Positions 53,883 to 62,269 of a stretch of DNA of 64,000 nucleotides are shown here, in pieces. This DNA is from Pseudomonadota bacterium (GTDB lineage Bacteria; Pseudomonadota; Alphaproteobacteria; Rhodobacterales; Rhodobacteraceae): NCBI GenBank assembly GCA_018240425.1, contig JAFEFU010000023.1:1-64000 (forward strand), given 5' to 3'. Position 1 is the first letter of the stretch. Each line of letters opens with the position of its first letter. The position numbers and the translations under genes were made by a program. The notes beneath the pieces are model-generated. The model saw only the letters and a program-made list of their open reading frames with translations, did no database searches and was not told where the DNA came from.

Positions 53883-54659
53883 TTACGCCGCCTGGTCGAA
53901 CCGCGCCGGCAGGTCGCCCAGCCGCTTGGCCTCGTCGATCGTCGCCCTCACATCGCCGTCCAGCGACCGCACCAGCTGCGCGAATGTGTCGATGACGAAA
54001 TAGACCGGCTGGACGATGTCGATCCGGTAGGGGGTGCGCAGCACTGTCAAGAGGTCGAAGGGCAGCATCTCGGCCTTGCCGCTGGTCGCATGGGCCGCCT
54101 CTGACAGGGACGAGGCGATGCCCGCGCCATAGCCGCGCAGCCCCTCGGGCGTGCGCATCATTCCGAACTCGACGGTGAACCAGAACAGCCGGAACAGCCG
54201 CCAGCTGTAGGTCTTGCCCAAGACCACCGCCTGCTTGCCGAACCGTTCGATGAAATCCACATAGTCCGGGTCGGTCAGCAGCGGGCAGTGGCCGAAGACC
54301 TCGTGGAAGATGTCCGGCTCCTCGATATAGTCCATGTCCTCACGCCGGCGCAGGAAGGTGGCGACCGGAAACTTGCGCAGCGACAGAAGGTCGAAGAACT
54401 GCGCCGGCGGGATGATCGCCGGGACACCGACGACGCCCGCCCCGGTCAGGGCGGCAAGCCGCGCGTCAATGTCGCGGATCTGCGGCACCGCCCGGTCGTT
54501 CAGCCCCAGCCGGGCCACTCCGTCCAGATATTGCCCGGTCATCCTGCCTTGCAGGAACTTCATCTGGCGGGCGAACAGTTCCCCCCAGACCGCATCCTCC
54601 TCGGGGTCATAGGCGAACCGGCCATCGGCATCCGCCACCTTCGACACATAGCCAGACAT
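53883..54659 (-). CDS. phhA: Phenylalanine 4-monooxygenase
   Basis: A 258-residue monomeric bacterial-type enzyme. The iron ligands are His119 and His124 in PDIFHEVFGHCPLLTD and Glu164 in FWFTVEFGMMRT, the classic 2-His-1-carboxylate facial triad of aromatic amino-acid hydroxylases. It converts phenylalanine to tyrosine using tetrahydropterin and oxygen. The usual partner, pterin carbinolamine dehydratase, is not adjacent. The gene is divergent from an Lrp-type regulator 111 bases away, which probably controls it. Confidence 0.96.
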   Translation of the reverse strand: MSGYVSKVADADGRFAYDPEEDAVWGELFARQMKFLQGRMTGQYLDGVARLGLNDRAVPQIRDIDARLAALTGAGVVGVPAIIPPAQFFDLLSLRKFPVATFLRRREDMDYIEEPDIFHEVFGHCPLLTDPDYVDFIERFGKQAVVLGKTYSWRLFRLFWFTVEFGMMRTPEGLRGYGAGIASSLSEAAHATSGKAEMLPFDLLTVLRTPYRIDIVQPVYFVIDTFAQLVRSLDGDVRATIDEAKRLGDLPARFDQAA

Positions 54660-54770
54660 GCGCGCCTCCCTGGTCTCACGGGCAGTTTACGCCCGATGGC
54701 GCGGAATTCCCTTTCAAATCTTCCGACATTCGCTCACATTTCAGAAACTGACACCATTGATGGCAATCAA
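54660..54770. promoter_or_regulatory. phhA / Lrp-family regulator divergent promoter region
   Basis: A 111-base gap that is clearly more A/T-rich than its flanks towards the regulator side. ATTGATGGCAAT (54757-54768) is an imperfect inverted repeat just before the regulator ATG and could be an Lrp-type half-site pair. Confidence 0.4.
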
Positions 54771-55229
54771 ATGGAATTTTCTGACCAGGAACAGGCGCTC
54801 TTGCGGGAAATCCAGTCCAATGCCGCGCTGTCGCTTGCCGATCTTGCCGCCCGCACCGGCATGGCCCAGTCCACCCTCTGGCGGCGGATGCAGGAGCTGG
54901 AGGCGGCGGGCGTGATCCGCGCGCGCGTGGCGCTGCTCGATCCGGCCAAGGTGGGCGCCAAGCTCTGCGTCCTTGCCCAGATCCGCCTTGCCGACCATTC
55001 CGAGGCTTCGGTCGCGGGTTTCACCGCGCTGGTCCGCCGCCTGCCCGAGGTGCTGGAATGCCATTCTGTTTCCGGGCAGGCCGACTATATGCTGAAGGTG
55101 CGGGTCAGGGATGTCGAAGCCTATGAGACCTTCATGTCCCACAACCTGTTGCGTTCCGGCTTCGTGCGCGAGATACATTCGAGCTTCGTTCTGAAGGAAA
55201 TCAAGACGACGACCGCCCTGCCGGTCTAG
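54771..55229 (+). CDS. Lrp/AsnC family transcriptional regulator
   Basis: A 152-residue regulator. The N-terminal helix-turn-helix is LLREIQSNAALSLADLAART with GMAQSTLWRRMQELEAAGVI as recognition part; the C-terminal RAM/AsnC ligand-binding domain follows, with LPEVLECHSVSGQADYMLKV, the typical effector-binding motif. The divergent position next to phhA suggests control of phenylalanine or tyrosine metabolism in response to an aromatic amino acid. The ATG at 54771 gives a normal family N-terminus. Confidence 0.93.
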   Translation: MEFSDQEQALLREIQSNAALSLADLAARTGMAQSTLWRRMQELEAAGVIRARVALLDPAKVGAKLCVLAQIRLADHSEASVAGFTALVRRLPEVLECHSVSGQADYMLKVRVRDVEAYETFMSHNLLRSGFVREIHSSFVLKEIKTTTALPV

Positions 55230-55268
55230 CGTGGCGTCAGTGCCGCCGTCGGAGGTGTCGACCGATCC

Positions 55269-56825
55269 ATGTTTTCCCTCCTCCACCTCCTCGCGCTCCT
55301 TGTTCTGGCGGCGACGGCGCTGGTCTTCCTGATGCGGCTGGTCTTCCCGCTGCCCGCGCTCGACGGGCGGCAGGCCAGCAGCGCCCGCCCCGCCGACCCG
55401 GCGACGCCGCTCGGCGCACGCCTTCTGCCCGAGGCCGCGCGCCATCCCGGCCTCTCGGGCATCGTGCCGCTGCGCGCCGGGACCGAGGCTTTTGCCGCCC
55501 GCATCCTTCTGGCCCGCGCCGCCCGCACCACCATCGACGCGCAATATTACATCTGGCAGAACGACCTGACCGGCATTCCCCTATTGCAGGAACTGCGCGC
55601 CGCCGCCGAGCGCGGCGTCCGCGTCCGCCTGCTGGTCGATGACAACGGAACGCCCGCGCTCGACGCCGAGCTTGCCGCCCTGAACGCACTGCCGAACTTC
55701 GAGGTGCGGGTCTTCAACCCGTTCAACCTGCGCCGCCCCCGGCGCCTGTCCTATGCCTTCGACTTCCACCGCTTGAACCGGCGGATGCACAACAAGTCCT
55801 TCACCGTCGACGGCGCCGCCGCCATCATCGGCGGGCGCAACATCGGGGATGTCTATTTCGCCCGCTCGGCCGGGTCGCAGTATTCCGACCGCGACCTTCT
55901 TGCGGTGGGCAAGGTCGTGCCCGACGTGGCGGCGGACTTCGACCTTTACTGGAACAGCCTCTCGGCCTATCCGCACGAGTTTCTGGTCACGCCGCCGGCG
56001 GGCGGTCTTTCCGGGTTCGATGCCCGCCTGAGGGCGGTCGAGGCCGATCCCGGAACCGCCGACTATGCCCGGACGATTGCGGCGACCCGGCTGGTGCGCG
56101 ATCTCGTCGCGGGCGCGCTGGCCTTCGACTGGGCCGAGACCACGCTTCTTTCGGACGATCCGGCCAAGGGCCTGCGCCCCCTGCCGCGCAAGCGCCTGCT
56201 GGTGCGGCGTCTGGCGCCCATCGTCGCCGAGGCCACGCGCAGCATCGACGTGATCTCGGCCTATTTCGTGCCCGGCCGGGGCGGAACCCGGGTGCTGACC
56301 GCCGCTGCCGCGCGGGGCGTCAGGGTGCGGACGCTGACCAACTCGCTCGAGGCGACGGACGTGCTGCCGGTCCACGCATCCTATGTCAAATACCGCCAGC
56401 CGCTTCTGAAGGGGGGCGTCGAGGTCTATGAACTGCGGGCCGAGCCCGGATCGAAGGAGGCCGCCGACCGCCTCGGCATTCTCGGCAAGTCGGCCGCCAG
56501 CCTGCACGCCAAGACGCTGGTGCTGGACGATGACCGGGTGTTCGTCGGCTCGTTCAACTTCGATCCGCGCTCGACCTTCCTGAACTGCGAGATGGGCTTC
56601 CTGGTGCGCTGCCCCTCGCTTGCCGCGATGATGAGGGCCTCGGTCGATGGCGACCTCGCCGGCGCCTCCTGGCGCGTCGAGCGCCAGCCGGACGGCCGCC
56701 TGACCTGGTCGTCGGTGGGCGAAGGCGGCAAGGCGGAGATCCGCCCCTACGAGCCGGGGACCAACCTGGCCAAGCGCGTCGCGCTTGCCGTCATCGGCCT
56801 TCTGCCGGTCGAGTGGCTGATGTAG
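55269..56825 (+). CDS. Phospholipase D superfamily / cardiolipin synthase-like protein
   Basis: A 518-residue protein with an N-terminal hydrophobic span (FSLLHLLALLVLAATALVFL) and two HKD catalytic motifs: MHNKSFTVDGAAAIIGGRN near residues 176-194, and LHAKTLVLDDDRVFVGSFNF near residues 411-430. Each has the H-x-K-x-x-x-x-D form with the downstream G-G/S-x-N. Two motifs in one chain are typical of the PLD fold. Related proteins make cardiolipin or exchange phospholipid head groups; a nuclease-like member is less likely given the membrane span. It is 39 bases after the Lrp gene on the same strand. Confidence 0.92.
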   Translation: MFSLLHLLALLVLAATALVFLMRLVFPLPALDGRQASSARPADPATPLGARLLPEAARHPGLSGIVPLRAGTEAFAARILLARAARTTIDAQYYIWQNDLTGIPLLQELRAAAERGVRVRLLVDDNGTPALDAELAALNALPNFEVRVFNPFNLRRPRRLSYAFDFHRLNRRMHNKSFTVDGAAAIIGGRNIGDVYFARSAGSQYSDRDLLAVGKVVPDVAADFDLYWNSLSAYPHEFLVTPPAGGLSGFDARLRAVEADPGTADYARTIAATRLVRDLVAGALAFDWAETTLLSDDPAKGLRPLPRKRLLVRRLAPIVAEATRSIDVISAYFVPGRGGTRVLTAAAARGVRVRTLTNSLEATDVLPVHASYVKYRQPLLKGGVEVYELRAEPGSKEAADRLGILGKSAASLHAKTLVLDDDRVFVGSFNFDPRSTFLNCEMGFLVRCPSLAAMMRASVDGDLAGASWRVERQPDGRLTWSSVGEGGKAEIRPYEPGTNLAKRVALAVIGLLPVEWLM

Positions 56826-56832
56826 CGGGCGA

Positions 56833-57039
56833 TCACCAGTGCGGCGGCTTCTGGTCGGCCAGCGGGATCGCGCCGCCGGCCAGCGCCTCGGCCTCGGCGG
56901 CGCGCTCGGTCAGCATCGCCACCCGGCGGGTCAGCAGGTCGATCTCGCGGGCCTGCCGGACGACGACCTCGGACAGGTCGTCGGTTGCCCGCCGCAGGTG
57001 CGCGACCTCCTCTTCCAGCGCCTCAAGCCGCTTTTCCAC
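56833..57039 (-). CDS. slyX: SlyX family protein
   Basis: A 68-residue coiled-coil protein ending [10 protein letters not shown], the near-invariant SlyX tail (x-K-P-P-H-Y/W). The body [20 protein letters not shown] then [20 protein letters not shown] shows the heptad pattern of the family. Function is unknown; SlyX was named from its position beside slyD. The GTG at 57037-57039 is chosen because AAGGGG lies seven bases upstream and the length then fits the family; an ATG at 57109-57111 would add 24 glycine/proline-rich residues. It is convergent with the PLD gene, seven bases apart, and divergent from hisS. Confidence 0.82.
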   Translation of the reverse strand: MEKRLEALEEEVAHLRRATDDLSEVVVRQAREIDLLTRRVAMLTERAAEAEALAGGAIPLADQKPPHW

Positions 57040-57203
57040 CCTGGTTCCCCTTCTGCCCGGCCCGCGCCCCCCGGAAGGCGCCGGGCCATCGGTTTGCGGT
57101 CCGTTGTCCATGCCCCGAACCTGCCCCTTCCCGGCGGGAAACGCCATGCTTGTCGCCCGCCCCCCCATCCGATACATCCGGCGCGGAACGGATGAGGCGG
57201 ATG

Positions 57204-58829
57204 ATGGCCAAGGACAAGGCACCAGGACGGCCCCGCGCGGAGACCCCCAAGGGCTTTCGCGACTATTTCGGCGCGGAGGTCAGCGAACGCAAGGCAATGC
57301 TGGACACGATCGCCGAGGTCTATCATCGCTATGGATTTGATCCGCTTGAGACTTCTGCCGTCGAGACGGTCGAGGCGCTTGGCAAGTTCCTGCCCGACGT
57401 GGACCGCCCCAACGAAGGCGTCTTTGCCTGGCAGGACGAGGACAAGGACTGGCTGGCGCTGCGCTATGACCTGACCGCACCCTTGGCCCGCGTCGCGGCC
57501 CAGTTCAGGAACGACCTGCCCAGTCCCTACCGCCGCTATGCGATGGGCCCGGTCTGGCGCAACGAGAAGCCGGGGCCGGGGCGGTTCCGGCAGTTCTACC
57601 AGTGCGACGCCGACACGGTAGGCTCCAGTTCCGTCGCCGCCGACGCCGAGATTTGTGCCATGCTGGCGGACGCGCTGGAAGCGACCGGCATCCCGCGCGG
57701 CGACTATGTGGTCAAGGTCAACAACCGCAAGGTGCTGAACGGGGTGATGGAGGTCGCGGGCGTCCTTGATCCCGCCGACCCCGAAAGGTTCGCCCACGAA
57801 CGCGGCATCGTGCTGCGCGCCATCGACAAGATCGACCGGCTGGGGCCAGAGGGGGTGCGGGCTCTTCTGGGCGAGGGGCGCAAGGACGAGAGCGGCGATT
57901 TCACCAAGGGCGCGGGGCTGTCGGCGGAGCAGGCAGGGGTCATCATGTCGTTTGTTGCCGCAAATACTCAGATTGATCGACGGTTGTATGACGCGGCCAA
58001 GTTTGAAGCTGCTTCAAATAGCGGACTTGAACCGATCGCTTTGAATGCTTGGGCTGCTGGAAACTTCTCTGACGCGAAGTTGATACCCGAAGTGTATCAA
58101 ACACACCGGAATAGATTTGTGTGCGAATATCTTGATGAAATTGTCGGTAAGTCCGAGCAAGGTAAACAAGGTGTGAATGAACTTCGCGAAATTCAGACTT
58201 TGCTGTCAGCTCAAGGTTATGATGCGAGCCGGATCAAGGTTGATCCCTCCGTCGTCCGTGGTCTTGCCTACTACACCGGCCCGGTGTTCGAAGCCGAACT
58301 CACCTTCGAAATCCTCGACGAAAAGGGCCGCCCCCGCCAGTTCGGTTCGGTCGCGGGCGGCGGGCGCTATGACGGCCTGGTCAGGCGCTTCACCGGGCAG
58401 GAGGTTCCGGCGACCGGCGTCTCGATCGGGGTTGACCGGCTGCTGGCCGCGCTTCGCGCCAAGGGCCGGACGCAGGCCGATACGCGCGGGCCGGTGGTCG
58501 TCACGGTGATGGACCGCGAGCGGATGGCCGACTATCAGGCGATGGCGGGCGAGTTGCGCCGCGAAGGCATCCGCGCCGAGGTCTATCTGGGCAATCCGAA
58601 GAACTTCGGCAACCAGTTGAAATACGCCGACAAGCGCCAAAGCCCCGTTGCCGTGATCCAGGGAGCCGACGAGGCCGCGCGCGGGGTGGTGCAGCTGAAG
58701 GACCTGATCCTTGGCGCGCGGATCGCGGCGGAAGCCACCCACGAGGAATGGAAGGCCCAGCCCGCCCAGTCCGAGGTGGCGCGCGGCGATCTGGTCGCGG
58801 CGGTCCGGCGCCTGCTGGACCGGCGCTGA
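57204..58829 (+). CDS. hisS: Histidyl-tRNA synthetase with an unusual low-GC internal segment
   Basis: A 541-residue class II synthetase. Motif 2 is [20 protein letters not shown], the histidine-binding motif is [15 protein letters not shown], motif 3 is [17 protein letters not shown] with [13 protein letters not shown], and the C-terminal anticodon-binding domain follows. Residues about 248-345 are encoded by distinctly A/T-rich DNA using codons such as ATA and AGA, and the protein is some 40 residues longer than I expect for relatives (around 500). This stretch belongs to the insertion domain just before the histidine-binding motif. The start ATG at 57204 has GAGG six bases upstream; ATGs at 57192 and 57201 are alternatives. 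It is coupled to hisZ. Confidence 0.96.
   Translation: MAKDKAPGRPRAETPKGFRDYFGAEVSERKAMLDTIAEVYHRYGFDPLETSAVETVEALGKFLPDVDRPNEGVFAWQDEDKDWLALRYDLTAPLARVAAQFRNDLPSPYRRYAMGPVWRNEKPGPGRFRQFYQCDADTVGSSSVAADAEICAMLADALEATGIPRGDYVVKVNNRKVLNGVMEVAGVLDPADPERFAHERGIVLRAIDKIDRLGPEGVRALLGEGRKDESGDFTKGAGLSAEQAGVIMSFVAANTQIDRRLYDAAKFEAASNSGLEPIALNAWAAGNFSDAKLIPEVYQTHRNRFVCEYLDEIVGKSEQGKQGVNELREIQTLLSAQGYDASRIKVDPSVVRGLAYYTGPVFEAELTFEILDEKGRPRQFGSVAGGGRYDGLVRRFTGQEVPATGVSIGVDRLLAALRAKGRTQADTRGPVVVTVMDRERMADYQAMAGELRREGIRAEVYLGNPKNFGNQLKYADKRQSPVAVIQGADEAARGVVQLKDLILGARIAAEATHEEWKAQPAQSEVARGDLVAAVRRLLDRR
57945..58240 (+). other. Low-GC block inside hisS, possible recombinant segment
   Basis: By hand count 57961-58200 has 107 G/C in 240 bases (about 45%), while 57841-57900 has 43 in 60 (about 72%) and 58261-58320 has 35 in 60 (about 58%). 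The reading frame is intact throughout. The ends are abrupt over about ten to twenty bases. No inverted repeats, target duplications or transposase remnants are visible. Confidence 0.8.
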
Positions 58830-59896
58830 TGGCGGACAAGGCCGCAGCCTACGCTTGCGCCGAACGGATCTACGCGGCCTTCCTCGCCGCCGGTGCCGCG
58901 CCGGTCGAGGCCGACATCCTTCAGCCGGCCGAGGTGCTTCTCGACCTTTACGGCGAGGATATCCGCGCCCGCGCCTATGTCACCGCCGATCCCCTGCGCG
59001 GCGAGATGATGCTGCGTCCCGACTTCACCGTGCCGGTGGTGCAGATGCACATGGCCCACGGCGCCGACCCGGCCCGCTATGCCTATCGCGGCGAGGTGTT
59101 CCGCAAACAGGAGCATCTGACCCCGCGCAAGTCCGAATATCTCCAGGTGGGATACGAGGTCTTTGCCCGCGACGACCCGTCTGCCGCCGACGCCGAGGTG
59201 TTTGCGCTGTTCGCGGGCCTGCTTGCCCCCCTGCGGCTGCGGGCGGCGACCGGCGACATCGGCATCCTGATGGCGGCGGTGCGCGGATTGAGGACGCTCG
59301 ACAGCCGCAAGGCCGCGCTTCTGCGCCACGTCTGGCGACCGCAGCGCTTTACCCGCCTGCTCGAACGGTTCGGCGGCCGGGCCGGGGCCGCGCCAGCGCG
59401 CCGGCGCTTGCTGGAGGCGGGGCCAGTACCGCTCGTCGGCCTGCGCTCCGAGGCCGAGATCGCCGCCCGCCTTGCCGCCCTGCGCGAGGATGCGGCCGCT
59501 CCGCCGGTCTCGGCCGAGGAGGTGGCGATGCTCGAAGACCTGCTGAACCTGTCGGCCACCTCGCCCGCAGCCCTGGCGCGCCTGCGCGAGATGGCCCGCG
59601 CCTTGCCGGCGATCGGCCCGGCCGCCGACCGTATGGAGGCGCGCCTTGACGCGCTGGCGGCGCGCGGGGTGGATGTGGCGGCGCTGGCCTTCGAGGCCAG
59701 CCACGGCCGCACCACGCTGGAATATTACGACGGTTTCGTCTTTTCCTTCCACGCCGCCGACCCCGATCTGCCGCCGGTGGCCTCGGGCGGGCGCTATGAC
59801 GCGCTGACGGCGGTCCTCGGTCAGGGCCGGTCGATCCCGGCGGTGGGGGGAGTGGTGCGCCCCGGCCTTGTCGCCGACCTCGGGGGGCTGGGATGA
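58829..59896 (+). CDS. hisZ: ATP phosphoribosyltransferase regulatory subunit HisZ
   Basis: A 355-residue HisRS-like paralogue that lacks aminoacylation activity. It retains a class II-type core (LRPDFTVPVVQMHMAHGADP, ARYAYRGEVFRKQEH, then HGRTTLEYYDGFVFSFHAAD and SGGRYDALTAVLG) but has no C-terminal anticodon-binding domain. HisZ pairs with short HisG to give an active, histidine-inhibited enzyme. The ATG at 58829 overlaps the hisS stop by one base and the gene overlaps hisG by four, so hisS-hisZ-hisG form one coupled operon. Confidence 0.95.
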   Translation: MADKAAAYACAERIYAAFLAAGAAPVEADILQPAEVLLDLYGEDIRARAYVTADPLRGEMMLRPDFTVPVVQMHMAHGADPARYAYRGEVFRKQEHLTPRKSEYLQVGYEVFARDDPSAADAEVFALFAGLLAPLRLRAATGDIGILMAAVRGLRTLDSRKAALLRHVWRPQRFTRLLERFGGRAGAAPARRRLLEAGPVPLVGLRSEAEIAARLAALREDAAAPPVSAEEVAMLEDLLNLSATSPAALARLREMARALPAIGPAADRMEARLDALAARGVDVAALAFEASHGRTTLEYYDGFVFSFHAADPDLPPVASGGRYDALTAVLGQGRSIPAVGGVVRPGLVADLGGLG

Positions 59897-60600
59897 CGCT
59901 GAAGCTCGGGGTTCCGTCCAAGGGGCGGCTGATGGAGCAGTGCTTCGACTGGTTCGGGGCGCGCGGCGTCACCCTGCGCCGCACCGGGTCCGAACGCGAA
60001 TATGCCGGCGCGGTCGAGGGGGCCGAGGGGGTTGAGCTGGTGTTGCTGTCGGCCGGAGAGATCCCGCGCGAACTGGCGCAGGGACGCATCCACCTGGGCA
60101 TCACCGGAACCGACCTGGTGCGCGACCGGCTGGCCGACTGGGACCGGCAGGTGCGCGAGCTCGTGCCCCTGGGCTTTGGCCATGCCGACCTGGTCATCGC
60201 GGTGCCTGCGGCCTGGGAGGATGTCTCGACGCTGGACGATCTCGACGCGGTCGCCGCCGCCTTTCGCCGGGTGCATGGCCAGCGGCTGCGGATCGCCACC
60301 AAGTATCATCGGCTGGTGCGCGACCATCTGGCCGCGAACGGCATCGCCGACTATCAGCTTGTCGACAGCCAGGGGGCGACCGAGGGCACGGTCAAGAACC
60401 TGACCGCCGAGGCGATCGCCGACATCACCTCGTCGGGCGAAACCCTGCGCGCCAATCATCTGAAGGTGCTCGACGAGGCACCGATCCTGCACAGCCAGGC
60501 CGCGCTTTTCGCCGCGCGCGCCGCCGACTGGGGCGGCGAGGCGGGCCGCGCCTATCGGGCGCTGGCGGCGCGGCTGGACCTGCCGGCGCCGCCGGTCTGA
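59893..60600 (+). CDS. hisG: ATP phosphoribosyltransferase catalytic subunit HisG (short form)
   Basis: A 235-residue short-form enzyme without the C-terminal regulatory ACT-like domain of long HisG, consistent with its HisZ partner next door. It shows LKLGVPSKGRLMEQCFDWFG at the start, LAQGRIHLGITGTDLVRD, and the PRPP loop region DSQGATEGTVKNLTAEAIAD followed by ITSSGETLRAN. It catalyses the first step of histidine biosynthesis, ATP plus PRPP to phosphoribosyl-ATP. Its stop is four bases from the convergent EamA gene; no terminator is visible between. Confidence 0.97.
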   Translation: MTLKLGVPSKGRLMEQCFDWFGARGVTLRRTGSEREYAGAVEGAEGVELVLLSAGEIPRELAQGRIHLGITGTDLVRDRLADWDRQVRELVPLGFGHADLVIAVPAAWEDVSTLDDLDAVAAAFRRVHGQRLRIATKYHRLVRDHLAANGIADYQLVDSQGATEGTVKNLTAEAIADITSSGETLRANHLKVLDEAPILHSQAALFAARAADWGGEAGRAYRALAARLDLPAPPV

Positions 60601-60604
60601 GCCG

Positions 60605-61504
60605 TCAGCGCCGCCGTGGCGGGCGGATCGCCAGCGCCACGCCTGCCGCCGCCAGCGCCATTCCCGCCCAGCCCGCGGGCGGCATCCCCTCGCCCAGAAG
60701 CGGCCAGGCGAACAGCGCCGACAGCGGCGGCACCAGATAGAAGAGCGACGAGACCCGCGCCACCTCGCCCGCGCGGATCATGGCCAGAAGCAGGGTCATC
60801 GACACCAGCGAGTTGCCGATCACGAGATAGGTCATGACCCAGACGAACTCGGCGTCCCAGCTGATCGCCGTGCTCTCGGTCAGCCAGGCGAGCGGCAGGG
60901 TGAAGGCCGCCCCGACCGCATACTGGATGAGGTTCGAGGTCACCGGATGGTGCCCGGTTCCGAAGCGCTTTTCATAGAGCGTGCCGGCGGTCATGCCGAA
61001 CAGGCCGCCCACCGCCGCCAGAACGCCCAGCGGATTTTCGGCGCCGACCGACTGGCGCGACAGGATCACCGTTAGCGCACCCCCCAGGCCGAGCGCCAGG
61101 CCGGCCCAGCCCGCCAGTCCCACCCGCTCGCCGACAAGGCGGGGGGCGATCAGGCCGACAAGGATCGGTTGCAGGCAGACGATGATCGCCACGCCGCCCG
61201 CCGAGACGCCGGCCTTGAAGGCGACGTAGCACAGGCCGAAATAGACCACCTGGATCAGAAAGCCGGTCATCGCCACATGAAACCAGGCCCGCGCCGTCCG
61301 GGGCAGGGGCGGGCGCAGGACCAGGAACACGGGCAAAAGCACCGCCACCAGAAGCGCATAGCGCAGGGCCAGAAGGGTCAGGGGCTCGGCATGGCGCAGC
61401 GCGATCTTGGCCACGGCGAAGCCCGCCGACCACAGGATCAGGAAAAGCGCGGGTGCGGCCTTCAGCCAGAGGGGGCGCGGGCTCCGGCTTTCGGGCAGCG
61501 TCAT
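60605..61504 (-). CDS. EamA-type DMT superfamily transporter
   Basis: A 299-residue protein with ten predicted spans in two EamA repeats. The first repeat starts LKAAPALFLILWSAGFAVAK, with ALRYALLVAVLLPVFLVL; the second includes GVLAAVGGLFGMTAGTLYEK and SLFYLVPPLSALFAWPLLGE, whose P-P-L-S-A-L-F-A pattern is typical of the family. Members export amino acids, metabolites or drugs. Its ATG overlaps the stop of the rhomboid gene upstream by four bases (both minus strand). The substrate is unknown. Confidence 0.92.
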   Translation of the reverse strand: MTLPESRSPRPLWLKAAPALFLILWSAGFAVAKIALRHAEPLTLLALRYALLVAVLLPVFLVLRPPLPRTARAWFHVAMTGFLIQVVYFGLCYVAFKAGVSAGGVAIIVCLQPILVGLIAPRLVGERVGLAGWAGLALGLGGALTVILSRQSVGAENPLGVLAAVGGLFGMTAGTLYEKRFGTGHHPVTSNLIQYAVGAAFTLPLAWLTESTAISWDAEFVWVMTYLVIGNSLVSMTLLLAMIRAGEVARVSSLFYLVPPLSALFAWPLLGEGMPPAGWAGMALAAAGVALAIRPPRRR

Positions 61505-62238
61505 TTGCGCCGCCGCACCAGCGGGATGATCGAGGGGGTATAGACCGCCTCGCCGTGCGGGGGTTTGCCGGCGGTCAGGCGCCAGAACTCGCGCCCGCCG
61601 CGCCTCAGCCACAGGGGAAGCGTCAGGATCAGCCCGACCGAGAAGCCGCCGACATGGGCCCAGTAGGCCACGCCGCCATCGCCGGCGCTGCCGATCCCGC
61701 CGACGATCTGGAAGGCAAGCCAGACGCCCAGCATGACGATCGCGGGGATCGTGAAGATCTTGAAGAAGATGATGAAGATCACGAGGATATCGACGCGCGC
61801 GCGCGGGAACATGAGGAGATAGCCCCCCATCACCCCGGCGATCGCGCCCGAGGCCCCGACCGTGGGCACCATCGAGTGGGGGTCGGCCGCCACCTGGGCG
61901 AGCCCGGCCAGCACCCCGCTGGCGAGGTAGAAGGCGACAAAGCCGAGATGGCCCATCTGGTCTTCGAGGTTGTCGCCGAAGATCCAGAGGAACAGCATGT
62001 TGCCGCTGATGTGCAGAAGGCCGGCATGCACGAACATCGATGTCAGAAGCCCCCGGTATTCCCCGCCATCGGTCACGGCGGCGGGAAACAGCGCCCAGTC
62101 GTAATAGAAGCGCGAGGCGGCGGGTTCGGCCGAGGCGAAAATCCATTGCCAGGCAAAAACGGCCACGTTGGCGAGTACGATCGCATAGACCGCATAGGGG
62201 GTGCTGGCCGAGGGATTGTGGTCGCGGATCGGGAACAT
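61501..62238 (-). CDS. Rhomboid family intramembrane serine protease
   Basis: A 245-residue protein with about six spans and an intact catalytic dyad: Ser130 in PTVGASGAIAGVMGGYLLM and His195 in YWAHVGGFSVGLILT. The loop MFVHAGLLHISGNMLFLW gives the conserved H-x-x-x-x-H-x-x-x-N and L1 features. It cleaves within membrane helices of substrates. The ATG at 62236-62238 gives MFPIRDHNPS, a common start in this subfamily; the open frame further upstream overlaps the PutA region. The intact motifs contrast with the degenerate rhomboid at 13132-13818. Confidence 0.95.
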   Translation of the reverse strand: MFPIRDHNPSASTPYAVYAIVLANVAVFAWQWIFASAEPAASRFYYDWALFPAAVTDGGEYRGLLTSMFVHAGLLHISGNMLFLWIFGDNLEDQMGHLGFVAFYLASGVLAGLAQVAADPHSMVPTVGASGAIAGVMGGYLLMFPRARVDILVIFIIFFKIFTIPAIVMLGVWLAFQIVGGIGSAGDGGVAYWAHVGGFSVGLILTLPLWLRRGGREFWRLTAGKPPHGEAVYTPSIIPLVRRRK

Positions 62239-62269
62239 GGGCGGACGGTTCCCGATCCACGGCCCTTCG

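Noticed and set aside
57945..58240. An insertion sequence or mobile intron inside hisS
   Set aside because: The frame stays open, no transposase fragment, terminal inverted repeats or target duplication are visible, and the encoded protein continues sensibly on both sides.
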